Below are positions 1 through 8,791 of a stretch of 64,000 bases of DNA, one piece after another; the stretch's first letter is position 1; every line of letters starts with the position of its first letter. The stretch is from the NCBI RefSeq assembly GCF_016595245.1, contig NZ_JAENHM010000035.1:94360-158359 (forward strand). Reading direction: 5' to 3'. The notes under the pieces are model-generated. The model did not search any database, was not told the origin of the DNA, and worked only from the letters and a program-made list of their open reading frames with translations. Both the position numbers and the translations under genes were made by a program. Source of the DNA: Azospirillum endophyticum (GTDB lineage Bacteria > Pseudomonadota > Alphaproteobacteria > Azospirillales > Azospirillaceae).

Positions 1-147
1 TGGGCCGGGCGATTCTTCCAGGATCTGGAGAAGGCGGAAGCAGCCGGCCTCTATCGTCCGGTCGGCACCATCGGCCGCCTGTTCCTGGAGGTCGAGCAGG
101 AAGCCCTGAACAGACAGATCGAAGAGTTGGAGGGAGTCGACGCATGA
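1..147 (+). CDS. TorD-family molybdoenzyme chaperone, C-terminal end (5' truncated by window)
   Basis: An open frame runs from the first base to a TGA at 145-147 and encodes the last 48 residues of a protein. The tail has the helical pattern FFQDLEKAEAAGLYRPVG followed by FLEVEQ, which resembles the C-terminus of TorD/DmsD-type chaperones that hold Tat-exported molybdoenzymes until the cofactor is inserted. The stop overlaps the ATG of the next gene (ATGA), and a formate dehydrogenase operon follows, which fits that role. Only the tail is visible, so the family call rests partly on context. Confidence 0.6.
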   Translation, partial: WAGRFFQDLEKAEAAGLYRPVGTIGRLFLEVEQEALNRQIEELEGVDA

Positions 148-368
148 AGACGCCGCAAGATCCGCCCCGCAATCCTTCCACACGCAATCCCCTGCAACGC
201 CGCGACATCCTGAAGACGCTGGGCCTCGGTGCGGCCGGCGCCGCCGCGGCCACCATGCTGCCGGCCGGGGACGAGGCGCAGGCGATGGAATCGCCGCAGG
301 AGCAGGTGAAGGCCCGCTACCGCGAAACCGAACACGTCAAGCGCTTCTACGCGCTGAACCGCCTGTAG
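144..368 (+). CDS. Small Tat-signal protein of formate dehydrogenase operons
   Basis: A 74-residue protein with a twin-arginine motif (RRDILKTLGLG) and a hydrophobic Ala/Gly stretch at about residues 19-42, followed by a short charged tail. It matches the 'formate dehydrogenase region TAT target' family, small proteins found just upstream of periplasmic formate dehydrogenases. The biochemical role of that family is not established. The start overlaps the stop of the upstream chaperone (ATGA), implying translational coupling, and the catalytic subunit begins about 20 bases downstream. Confidence 0.8.
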   Translation: MKTPQDPPRNPSTRNPLQRRDILKTLGLGAAGAAAATMLPAGDEAQAMESPQEQVKARYRETEHVKRFYALNRL

Positions 369-387
369 GGCGATCGGGAGGGTGTCC

Positions 388-3300
388 ATGCTGGTCAAAC
401 GCAGCTCGGCGAAAACGGCAGGCGGCAAGCGGTCCGGTCTGTTCGGTGCGCTGGCCGACAGCTTGGAGTCGGGCGTCAGCCGCCGCGGTTTCCTGCGCCG
501 GTCCGGCCTTGCCGCGGGCGGCATCGCCGCCGTGGGCGCGCTGCCGGGCGCGATGATCCGCAAGGCAGAGGCCGGTCCCATCCTGCCGAACGTTGAGGTG
601 GTGACGCGCAAGAACGTCTGCACTCACTGCTCGGTCGGCTGCACGGTGATCGCCGAGGTGCAGAACGGCGTCTGGGTCGGGCAGGAACCGGGCTGGGAAA
701 GCCCGATCAACCAGGGCACCCACTGCGCCAAGGGCGCCTCGGTGCGCGAATTGACCAAGGGCACCCGCCGGGTCAAATACCCGCTGAAGCTGGTCGACGG
801 CGTCTGGCAGCGCATTGGCTGGGACCAGGCGATCGAGGAGATCGGCAACCAGCTGATGGACATCCGCAAGGCGTCGGGGCCGGACGCGGTGTTCTGGCTG
901 GGCTCGGCGAAATTCTCCAACGAGGGCGCCTATCTCTATCGCAAGCTGGCGGCCTTCTGGGGAACCAACAACGTCGATCACCAAGCGCGCATCTGCCACT
1001 CCACCACGGTCGCCGGCGTGGCGAACACGTGGGGCTACGGCGCCATGACCAACAGCTACAACGACATCCAGAATTCGAAGGCGCTGGTGATCGTCGGCGG
1101 CAACCCGGCCGAGGCACACCCGGTGTCGATGCAGCACATGCTGCGCGGCAAGGAGCACAACCGCGCGCCCTTCATCGTCATCGACCCGCGCTTCACCCGC
1201 ACCGCGGCCCATGCCACCGAATATGTCCGCATCCGTCCCGGCACCGACATCCCGGTCGCCTGGGGCCTGCTTTGGCACATCTTCGAAAACGGCTGGGAGG
1301 ACAAGGAGTATATCCGCCAGCGCGTCTACGGCATGGACGAGATCCGCGCCGAGGTGAAGAAATGGACTCCCGAGGAGGTGGAGCGGGTGACCGGCGCCCC
1401 GGGATCGCAGCTTCGCCGGGTGGCGGAGGCGCTGGCGAAGAACAAGCCCAGCACGGTGATCTGGTGCATGGGCGTCACCCAGCACACCGTCGGCACCGCC
1501 AACGTCCGCGCCCTGTCGATCCTGCAGCTGGCGCTCGGCAACATCGGCGTGGCCGGCGGCGGCGCCAACATCTATCGCGGCCACTGCAACGTGCAGGGCG
1601 CCACCGATTTCGGCCTCGATGTCAGCACGCTGCCCGCCTATTACGGGCTGGCGGAAGGGGCGTGGAAGCATTTCGCCCGCGCCTGGGACGTCGAATACGA
1701 CGATCTGAAGGCCCGCTTCGGCTCCAAGGATCTGATGGAGGCCAAGGGCATCCCGACCACGCGCTGGTTCGATGCCGTGCTGGCCAAGCCGGGCGAGATC
1801 GACCAGCCGAGCCCGCTCCGCGCCATGATGTGCTTCGGCCATGGCGGCAACACCGTCACCCGCATGCCGGAGATGGTGAAGGGGCTGGAGAAGCTCAGCC
1901 TGCTGGTCATCGCCGATCCGCACCCGACCACCTTCGCCGCCATCAAGGAGCGGCGCAACGGCACCTACATCCTGCCGGCCTGCACCCAGTTCGAGACCGA
2001 CGGGTCGCGCACCTGCTCCAACCGCTCGATGCAGTGGGGGGAGAAGGTGGTGGAGCCGATCTTCGAATCGAAGGACGACTACGCCATCATCTATCTGCTG
2101 GCGCGCAAGCTGGGCTTCGCCGACGAGATGTTCAAGCACATCACGGTGGAGAAGGACCGGCCGGTGCCGGAGGACATCCTGCGCGAGATGAACCGCAGCT
2201 GCCTGTCCATCGGCGCCACCGGCCAGTCGCCGGAACGGCTGAAGATGCACATGAAGCATCAGGCCGATTTCGACAAGATCACCATGCGGGCATCCTCCGG
2301 CCCCTGCGCCGGCGATTATTACGGCCTGCCCTGGCCGAGCTGGGGTCATCCGGAGATCAGGCATCCGGGATCGGCCGTGCTCTACGACACCTCCAAGCAT
2401 GTCATGGACGGCGGCGGCGTCTTCCGCGCCCGTTTCGGGGTGGAGCGCAACGGCGTCTCGCTGCTGGCCGACGGATCCTATTCCAAGGGATCGGAGATCG
2501 AGGACGGCTATCCCGAATTCACCATGGCCGTGCTGAGGAAGCTGGGCTGGGACAAGGACCTGACGCCCGACGAGATGCGGGTGATCCAGGCCATTGGCGG
2601 CGGCGGGGCCGAGGTGGACAATGTCAGCTGGCAGACCGACCTGTCGATGGGCATCATCCGCGTCGCGCTGAAGCATGGCTGCGTGCCGCACGGCAACGCC
2701 AAGGCGCGCGCCGTCGCCTGGAACCTGCCCGATCCCGTGCCGATCCACCGCGAGCCGATCTATTCCCCGCGGCCGGAGCTGGTGAAGGCCTATCCGGCGA
2801 TCGAGGACCGGCGCGACTTCCGTCTGGTCCAGCTCGCCCGCTCGCTCCAGTTCAAGGTGGCGGACAGCGACCTGCGCCAGCGCTTCCCCATGGTGCTGAC
2901 CTCCGGCCGGCTGGTCGAATATGAGGGCGGTGGCGAAGAGACCCGCTCCAACCCCTGGCTGGCCGAGTTGCAGCAGTCGATGTTCGCGGAGATCAACACC
3001 AAGGACGCCGAGCGGCTGAACATCAAGGACGGCGCCTGGGTCTGGGTCTATGGGCCGGAGGACGGCAGCAAGGCAAAGGTCAAGGCGCTGGTGACCGACC
3101 GCGTCGGCGGCGGCACGGTGTTCATGCCCTTCCACTTCTCCGGCTTCTGGCAGGGCGAGTCCTTGCGCGGCAACTACCCGCCCAACACCGACCCCATCGT
3201 GCTGGGCGAGCCGGTGAACGGGGTGACGACCTACGGCTACGACCCCGTCACCTTCATGCAGGAAACCAAGGTCACCCTCTGCCGGGTCGAACCGGCATGA
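388..3300 (+). CDS. fdhA: Formate dehydrogenase catalytic (alpha) subunit, Mo/W-bisPGD, Cys type
   Basis: Oxidises formate to CO2 in the periplasm and passes electrons to the beta subunit. Counting from a GTG at 382, the protein has a Tat signal SRRGFLRR (33-40), a [4Fe-4S] site C80-x2-C83-x3-C87 with C115, and the motif RICHS at 204-208. Cys205 occupies the metal-ligand position that is selenocysteine in E. coli FdnG. Molybdopterin oxidoreductase and molydopterin-binding domains fill the rest. ATG 388 is preferred over GTG 382 because GGGAG at 376-380 lies 7 bases upstream of it. It is followed directly by the Fe-S subunit. Confidence 0.95.
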   Translation: MLVKRSSAKTAGGKRSGLFGALADSLESGVSRRGFLRRSGLAAGGIAAVGALPGAMIRKAEAGPILPNVEVVTRKNVCTHCSVGCTVIAEVQNGVWVGQEPGWESPINQGTHCAKGASVRELTKGTRRVKYPLKLVDGVWQRIGWDQAIEEIGNQLMDIRKASGPDAVFWLGSAKFSNEGAYLYRKLAAFWGTNNVDHQARICHSTTVAGVANTWGYGAMTNSYNDIQNSKALVIVGGNPAEAHPVSMQHMLRGKEHNRAPFIVIDPRFTRTAAHATEYVRIRPGTDIPVAWGLLWHIFENGWEDKEYIRQRVYGMDEIRAEVKKWTPEEVERVTGAPGSQLRRVAEALAKNKPSTVIWCMGVTQHTVGTANVRALSILQLALGNIGVAGGGANIYRGHCNVQGATDFGLDVSTLPAYYGLAEGAWKHFARAWDVEYDDLKARFGSKDLMEAKGIPTTRWFDAVLAKPGEIDQPSPLRAMMCFGHGGNTVTRMPEMVKGLEKLSLLVIADPHPTTFAAIKERRNGTYILPACTQFETDGSRTCSNRSMQWGEKVVEPIFESKDDYAIIYLLARKLGFADEMFKHITVEKDRPVPEDILREMNRSCLSIGATGQSPERLKMHMKHQADFDKITMRASSGPCAGDYYGLPWPSWGHPEIRHPGSAVLYDTSKHVMDGGGVFRARFGVERNGVSLLADGSYSKGSEIEDGYPEFTMAVLRKLGWDKDLTPDEMRVIQAIGGGGAEVDNVSWQTDLSMGIIRVALKHGCVPHGNAKARAVAWNLPDPVPIHREPIYSPRPELVKAYPAIEDRRDFRLVQLARSLQFKVADSDLRQRFPMVLTSGRLVEYEGGGEETRSNPWLAELQQSMFAEINTKDAERLNIKDGAWVWVYGPEDGSKAKVKALVTDRVGGGTVFMPFHFSGFWQGESLRGNYPPNTDPIVLGEPVNGVTTYGYDPVTFMQETKVTLCRVEPA

Positions 3301-3322
3301 CGTGCAGGAGCTGAGGAAAACA

Positions 3323-3958
3323 ATGGCCCGGATGAAGTTCCTGTGCGATTCCGAACGCTGCATCGAATGCAACGCCTGCGTCACTGCCTGCAAGAACGAG
3401 CATGAGGTGCCCTGGGGCATCAACCGCCGCCGTCTGGTCACGCTGAACGACGGCAAGCCGGGCGAGCGGTCGATCTCCATGGCCTGCATGCACTGCAACG
3501 ACCCGCCCTGCGCCGCGGTGTGCCCGGTCGATTGCTTCCTGCAGACCGCCGACGGGGTGGTTCTGCACAGCAAGGATCTGTGCATCGGCTGCGGCTACTG
3601 CTTCTACGCCTGCCCGTTCGGCGCGCCGCAATATCCGCGCACCACCGACTTCGGCAGCCGCGGCAAGATGGACAAGTGCACCTTCTGCGCCGGCGGCCCC
3701 GAACCGGACGGCAGCGTCGAGGAATACCAGAAATACGGCGCCAACCGGCTGGCAGAGGGCAAGCTTCCCTTGTGCGCGGAGATGTGTTCCACCCGCGCGC
3801 TGATGGCCGGCGACGGGGCGGTGCTGGCCGACATCTATCAGGAACGCTCGCTGCGCCGTGGCTACGGGTCCGGGGCGCCGGGCTGGTCGACCGCCTACGG
3901 CCGCAACGACCGCGGCTCCCCCTTCGCGCCGGGCGGGCCTGGCACGGGAGGGGCGTGA
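3323..3958 (+). CDS. fdhB: Formate dehydrogenase iron-sulfur (beta) subunit
   Basis: A 211-residue ferredoxin-like electron-transfer subunit. It carries four cysteine clusters: CIECNACVTAC near the start, CMHCNDPPCAAVCP, CIGCGYCFYACP, and the split CTFC/CAEMC group, enough for four [4Fe-4S] centres that relay electrons from the catalytic subunit to the cytochrome b. There is no C-terminal membrane helix like that of E. coli FdnH; the tail is Gly/Pro rich, as in soluble FDH3-type beta subunits. ATG 3323 is chosen over GTG 3302 because a GAGG sits just upstream. Confidence 0.93.
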   Translation: MARMKFLCDSERCIECNACVTACKNEHEVPWGINRRRLVTLNDGKPGERSISMACMHCNDPPCAAVCPVDCFLQTADGVVLHSKDLCIGCGYCFYACPFGAPQYPRTTDFGSRGKMDKCTFCAGGPEPDGSVEEYQKYGANRLAEGKLPLCAEMCSTRALMAGDGAVLADIYQERSLRRGYGSGAPGWSTAYGRNDRGSPFAPGGPGTGGA

Positions 3959-3974
3959 GCGTTGGTTGACGATA

Positions 3975-4079
3975 CCCCCACCCTGACCCTCCCCCGCTGG
4001 GCGGGGGAGGGGATTGGTTGCTTGTCGGCGTTCAGCGGCCGTCCCTCCCCCGCCCAGCGGGGGAGGGTCAGGGTGGGGG
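3975..4079 (+). repeat. Perfect 36-bp inverted repeat, REP/BIME-like, inside the fdh operon
   Basis: Arms 3975-4010 and 4044-4079 are exact reverse complements over 36 bases, separated by 33 bases. Each arm also contains its own small palindrome (CTCCCCCGCTGG with GCGGGGGAG). It lies between fdhB and fdhC, so a transcript through it would form a very stable structure. A diverged copy with the same arm sequence is at 57932-58031, so this is a dispersed element and not an operon-specific attenuator. Confidence 0.85.
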
Positions 4080-4117
4080 CAAGTAAAGCAAAGATGCCGC
4101 TTAACCGGGAGACCACC

Positions 4118-5107
4118 ATGCGCCCCCTGCACGCCCTGCTGCTGCTGATCGCCCTTTTGGCCGCTCCGACTTTCGCACAGGCTCAGCTCACCCAGGTGCC
4201 CGGCCAGAACTCGCCGACCACCAAGGAGCAGGTGCCGCTCTACGTGCCGCAGGACGACAAGGTGATCGGCCGGGTCAGCATCCCGGACGAGAAGCTGGCG
4301 GTGCTGGTCCAGCCGGAAGGGCGGGAGTGGCGGGAGTGGCGCACCCACACGCTGCGGCTCGTGATCGGCGGGCTGGCCATCGGCATGACGGCGGTGCTGG
4401 CCGGCTTCTTCCTCTACCGCGGCACCATCCGCATCCATGCCGGCCGGTCGGGGCGGCTGGTCCTGCGCTTCAACGGACTGGACCGCTTCGCCCACTGGAC
4501 GACGGCGGTCAGCTTCCTGGTCATGGCGCTGACCGGGGTGATCCTGACCTTCGGCCGGCCACTGCTGATCCCGCTGATCGGCCATCAGGCCTTCACGCCG
4601 CTGGCGGAATATGCCAAGTCGATCCACAACTTCGTCAGCGTGCCCTTCGTCGTCGGGCTGCTGATGATCATAGCGCTTTGGCTGCGCGACAACATCCCGG
4701 AGAAGGCCGACTGGGTCTGGATCAGGACGGCGGGCGGCCTCTTTTCCAAGGCCGGCGGACAGCATCCGGAGGCCGGGCGCTTCAACGCCGGCCAGAAGAT
4801 GGTGTTCTGGAGCATCGTGCTGGGCGGCATCGGCATGGCGGCCAGCGGGTATCTGCTGATGGTGCCCTTCGCCGTCTCCGGGATCGGCGGGATGCAGATC
4901 ATCCACGTCGTCCATGGGCTGCTGGCAGCGGGGCTGATCGCCGCGGTGATCGGCCACATCTACATCGGCACCATCGGCATGGAGGGCGCCTTCGACGCCA
5001 TGGGGCGCGGCGAAGTCGACGAGAACTGGGCGATCGAGCATCACCGCCGTTGGTACGAGGAGCAGCTGCGCAAGGGTTATGTCGAGGGGCGCCAGCCGGC
5101 GGAGTGA
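4118..5107 (+). CDS. fdhC: Formate dehydrogenase cytochrome b556 (gamma) subunit
   Basis: A 329-residue membrane subunit that takes electrons from FdhB to quinone. Residues 1-22 form a signal peptide ending AQA. Membrane spans lie at about 81-100, 128-150, 172-190, 228-250 and 260-285. Candidate haem ligands are H126 (RFAHW), H170 (SIHNF), H263/H266 (IIHVVHG) and H280 (IGHIYIG). ATG 4118 is chosen because GGGAG at 4107-4111 precedes it; earlier in-frame starts would run into the palindromic repeat. The operon appears to end here. Confidence 0.93.
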   Translation: MRPLHALLLLIALLAAPTFAQAQLTQVPGQNSPTTKEQVPLYVPQDDKVIGRVSIPDEKLAVLVQPEGREWREWRTHTLRLVIGGLAIGMTAVLAGFFLYRGTIRIHAGRSGRLVLRFNGLDRFAHWTTAVSFLVMALTGVILTFGRPLLIPLIGHQAFTPLAEYAKSIHNFVSVPFVVGLLMIIALWLRDNIPEKADWVWIRTAGGLFSKAGGQHPEAGRFNAGQKMVFWSIVLGGIGMAASGYLLMVPFAVSGIGGMQIIHVVHGLLAAGLIAAVIGHIYIGTIGMEGAFDAMGRGEVDENWAIEHHRRWYEEQLRKGYVEGRQPAE

Positions 5108-5273
5108 GCGGCGGTCGACTGTGCATAGGGTGGTGGACGAACAATCCCACCCCCGCACCGTCTCCTTCCATAGTACAATTTACCCTCCACCTCTCAGAGT
5201 GGCTGAATGGCCTCCGACAAACGCGCTGGACCGGAGACCTGACCGGTTCACCACACTGAGAGGAACGGCCCAA

Positions 5274-6794
<1,521 letters not shown>

Positions 6795-6823
6795 GCCCTG
6801 CTCCTCCCTATCGGGCAAACCTG

Positions 6824-6856
6824 GGCCGGGGGCATGTCTCCCGGCCATTTTTCTTT
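6824..6856 (+). terminator. Rho-independent terminator after the aldehyde dehydrogenase
   Basis: GGCCGGG (6824-6830) pairs with CCCGGCC (6840-6846) and is followed directly by ATTTTTCTTT. This is a textbook stem plus U-tract, 30 bases after the ALDH stop codon. Confidence 0.85.
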
Positions 6857-6880
6857 CTCCCGCGTGGTGTGTGCAGACCC

Positions 6881-7062
6881 GCCTCTCCCCCCTGGGGAGA
6901 GGTCGGGCGGCGCAAGCCGGCCGGGTGAGGGACTTCGCGTTTTTTGCAGTATTCTCGCCGCGCGTCCCCCTCACCCTGACCCTCTCCCCGCTTTCGGCGG
7001 ACCGGGGGTCCGCCTGTCGCGTCAGCGCAAACGAAGTTTGCGCGTGAGCGGGGGGAGAGGGG
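6881..7062. repeat. Palindromic intergenic cassette with three hairpins
   Basis: Outer pyrimidine-rich and purine-rich blocks (CCTCTCCCC and GGGGGAGAGGGG) flank two smaller perfect hairpins: GGCGGACC/GGTCCGCC at 6996-7014 and GCGCAAAC/GTTTGCGC at 7025-7043. The outer blocks match the style of the cassette at 40403-40815. It separates the aldehyde dehydrogenase from its DUF779 partner. Confidence 0.65.
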
Positions 7063-7092
7063 ATCGTTCGTGGTTTTGTGAAAGAACCGACC

Positions 7093-7473
7093 ATGCCAGC
7101 CAACCGCGTCGCCGCCACACCCGAAGCCGTCGCCCTGCTGGACCGCCTGTCGGCCAAGCACGGGCCGCTGATGCTGCATCTGTCGGGCGGCTGCTGCGAC
7201 GGATCGGCGCCGCTCTGCCTGCCGCAGGGGGAGTTCCGGCTGGGCGGGCGCGACCTCTGCATTGGCAAAATCGGCGATACCCCTTTCTGCATGGCCGAGG
7301 ACACCTTCCAATGGTGGCGCAACACCCAGGTCATCCTGGATGTTATCCAGGCGCGCGGCGGCGGCTTCTCGCTGGAAACGCCGGACGGCATCCGCTTCAC
7401 TGCCAAAGCCCGCCTGTTCACCGACGACGAATTGACCGGCCTACCCGATCCGCAACCGGCCGACACGCTTTAG
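7093..7473 (+). CDS. DUF779 family protein, companion of aldehyde dehydrogenase
   Basis: A 126-residue protein with conserved SGGCCDGSAPLC near residue 35 and a central WWRNTQ segment, matching DUF779. Members sit beside ExaC/AldB-type aldehyde dehydrogenases, but their biochemical role is unknown. The Cys-Cys-Asp motif suggests metal binding or redox work (inference). ATG 7093 is taken as the start; GTG 7078 is possible. Unlike many relatives, it is separated from the dehydrogenase by a terminator and a palindromic cassette, so it probably has its own promoter. Confidence 0.85.
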   Translation: MPANRVAATPEAVALLDRLSAKHGPLMLHLSGGCCDGSAPLCLPQGEFRLGGRDLCIGKIGDTPFCMAEDTFQWWRNTQVILDVIQARGGGFSLETPDGIRFTAKARLFTDDELTGLPDPQPADTL

Positions 7474-7593
7474 GAGCCGCCCTCCACCATGTCCTCCTTC
7501 ACCGGTCCGCGGATTGGTCTTGCCCGCCGCCATCCCTGGAGTACCCTTGCCGGATCGCATCCGCGGACGGAGAGGGCGACGGGAGGGGCAGCG

Positions 7594-8787
7594 ATGTCCA
7601 CACGGGAGATCTCTGCGGAAGGCCCGGCAGGAACGGCCCCCGGCGACGGGATGCCGCGCGCCGTCACCCATGCCGAACGGCCGGACGAGGCTGCGCGCGA
7701 GTTGCGGGCCGGTCTGGGCGGGATGGCGCTGGATCTGGTGGTCGTCTTCTGCGCTCCCAGTTACGACCGCCATGCTTTGGCCGACGCGTTGGCGGCGGAG
7801 TTCGGCATGGTGCCGGTCATCGGCTGCACCACGGCCGGGGAGATCGGACCCGGCGGCTACACCACCAACGCGGTGGTGGCGGTGGGTTTCCCGACCGAGG
7901 ATTTCTGCATCGTCACGGCGCTGGTCGACCATGTCGACCGCTTCGAGATCGCCGACAGCACCGCCATCGCGCGGTCGCTGCTGTCGCGCCGCGACCGCGC
8001 GATGGCGAGCCGGCCGGTGCCGATGGGCGAGGATGCCCGCAGCTTCGCCATGCTGCTGATCGACGGCCTGTCGATGAGCGAGGAGACGGTGGTCAGCGCG
8101 CTGCACAACGCCCTGATCGACATCCCGCTGTTCGGGGCGTCGGCCGGCGACGACCTGCATTTCGAGCGCACCTTCGTGCTGCATGAGGGCGCCTTCCATC
8201 CCAATGCCGCGGTGGTGGCGCTGTTCACCACGACGCGGCCCTTCACCGTCTTCCGCACCCAGCATTTCGTCAGTTCCGACCGCAAGATGGTGGTCACCGG
8301 CGCCGATCCGCAGCATCGCATCGTTCATGAGATCAACGCCGAGCCGGCCGGCCGGGAGTATGCCCGGCTGGTCGGGCTGGAGGGGGAGCCGCTGACCCCG
8401 ATGATCTTCGCCGCCCATCCCGTGGTGGTGCGGGTCGGCGGCCAGTACCATGTCCGCTCGATCCAGAAGGTGAACGACGACGAGAGCCTGACCTTCTTCT
8501 GCGCCATCGACGAGGGCATCGTGCTGACGGTGGCGGAGGGGGTGGATCCGGTCTCCAACTTCGATGGGCTGATCGAGGGCATCGAGGCGGAGGTCGGTGC
8601 GCCCGACCTGATCCTCGGCTGCGACTGCATCCTGCGCCGGCTGGAGATGGAACAGCGACAGCTGAACGCCGTCATGTCGGACCGGCTGGCACGCCACCGG
8701 GTCGTCGGATTCTGCGCCTATGGCGAACAGGTGAACGGCATGCACGTGAACCAGACCTTCACGGGCGTCGCCATCGGAGGACGCTAA
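7594..8787 (+). CDS. FIST-domain sensory protein, NosP-like
   Basis: A protein of about 397 residues with FIST_N (IGCTTAGEIGPGGY, LFGASAGDD) and FIST_C (DLILGCDCILRRLEME, VVGFCAYGEQ) regions. It lies four bases upstream of a NahK-type hybrid kinase. In Pseudomonas and others this arrangement encodes NosP, a haem-binding nitric-oxide sensor controlling NahK and biofilm dispersal. The NO-sensing role is inferred from family and synteny, and the haem ligand is not identified here. ATG 7594 is preferred to 7489 because GGAGGG at 7582-7587 precedes it. Confidence 0.85.
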   Translation: MSTREISAEGPAGTAPGDGMPRAVTHAERPDEAARELRAGLGGMALDLVVVFCAPSYDRHALADALAAEFGMVPVIGCTTAGEIGPGGYTTNAVVAVGFPTEDFCIVTALVDHVDRFEIADSTAIARSLLSRRDRAMASRPVPMGEDARSFAMLLIDGLSMSEETVVSALHNALIDIPLFGASAGDDLHFERTFVLHEGAFHPNAAVVALFTTTRPFTVFRTQHFVSSDRKMVVTGADPQHRIVHEINAEPAGREYARLVGLEGEPLTPMIFAAHPVVVRVGGQYHVRSIQKVNDDESLTFFCAIDEGIVLTVAEGVDPVSNFDGLIEGIEAEVGAPDLILGCDCILRRLEMEQRQLNAVMSDRLARHRVVGFCAYGEQVNGMHVNQTFTGVAIGGR

Positions 8788-8791
8788 AGCC

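Noticed and set aside
337-3585. A 1082-codon open frame opposite fdhA
   Set aside because: It is a mirror of high-GC codon bias in the real gene; the sequence is His/Ala/Gly-rich with no domains, while the plus strand has clear FDH motifs.
5196-5210. AGAGTGGCTGAATGG resembles the D-arm of a Ser/Leu tRNA
   Set aside because: No acceptor stem, anticodon arm or T-arm (no GGTTCGA-type loop) at the right distances.
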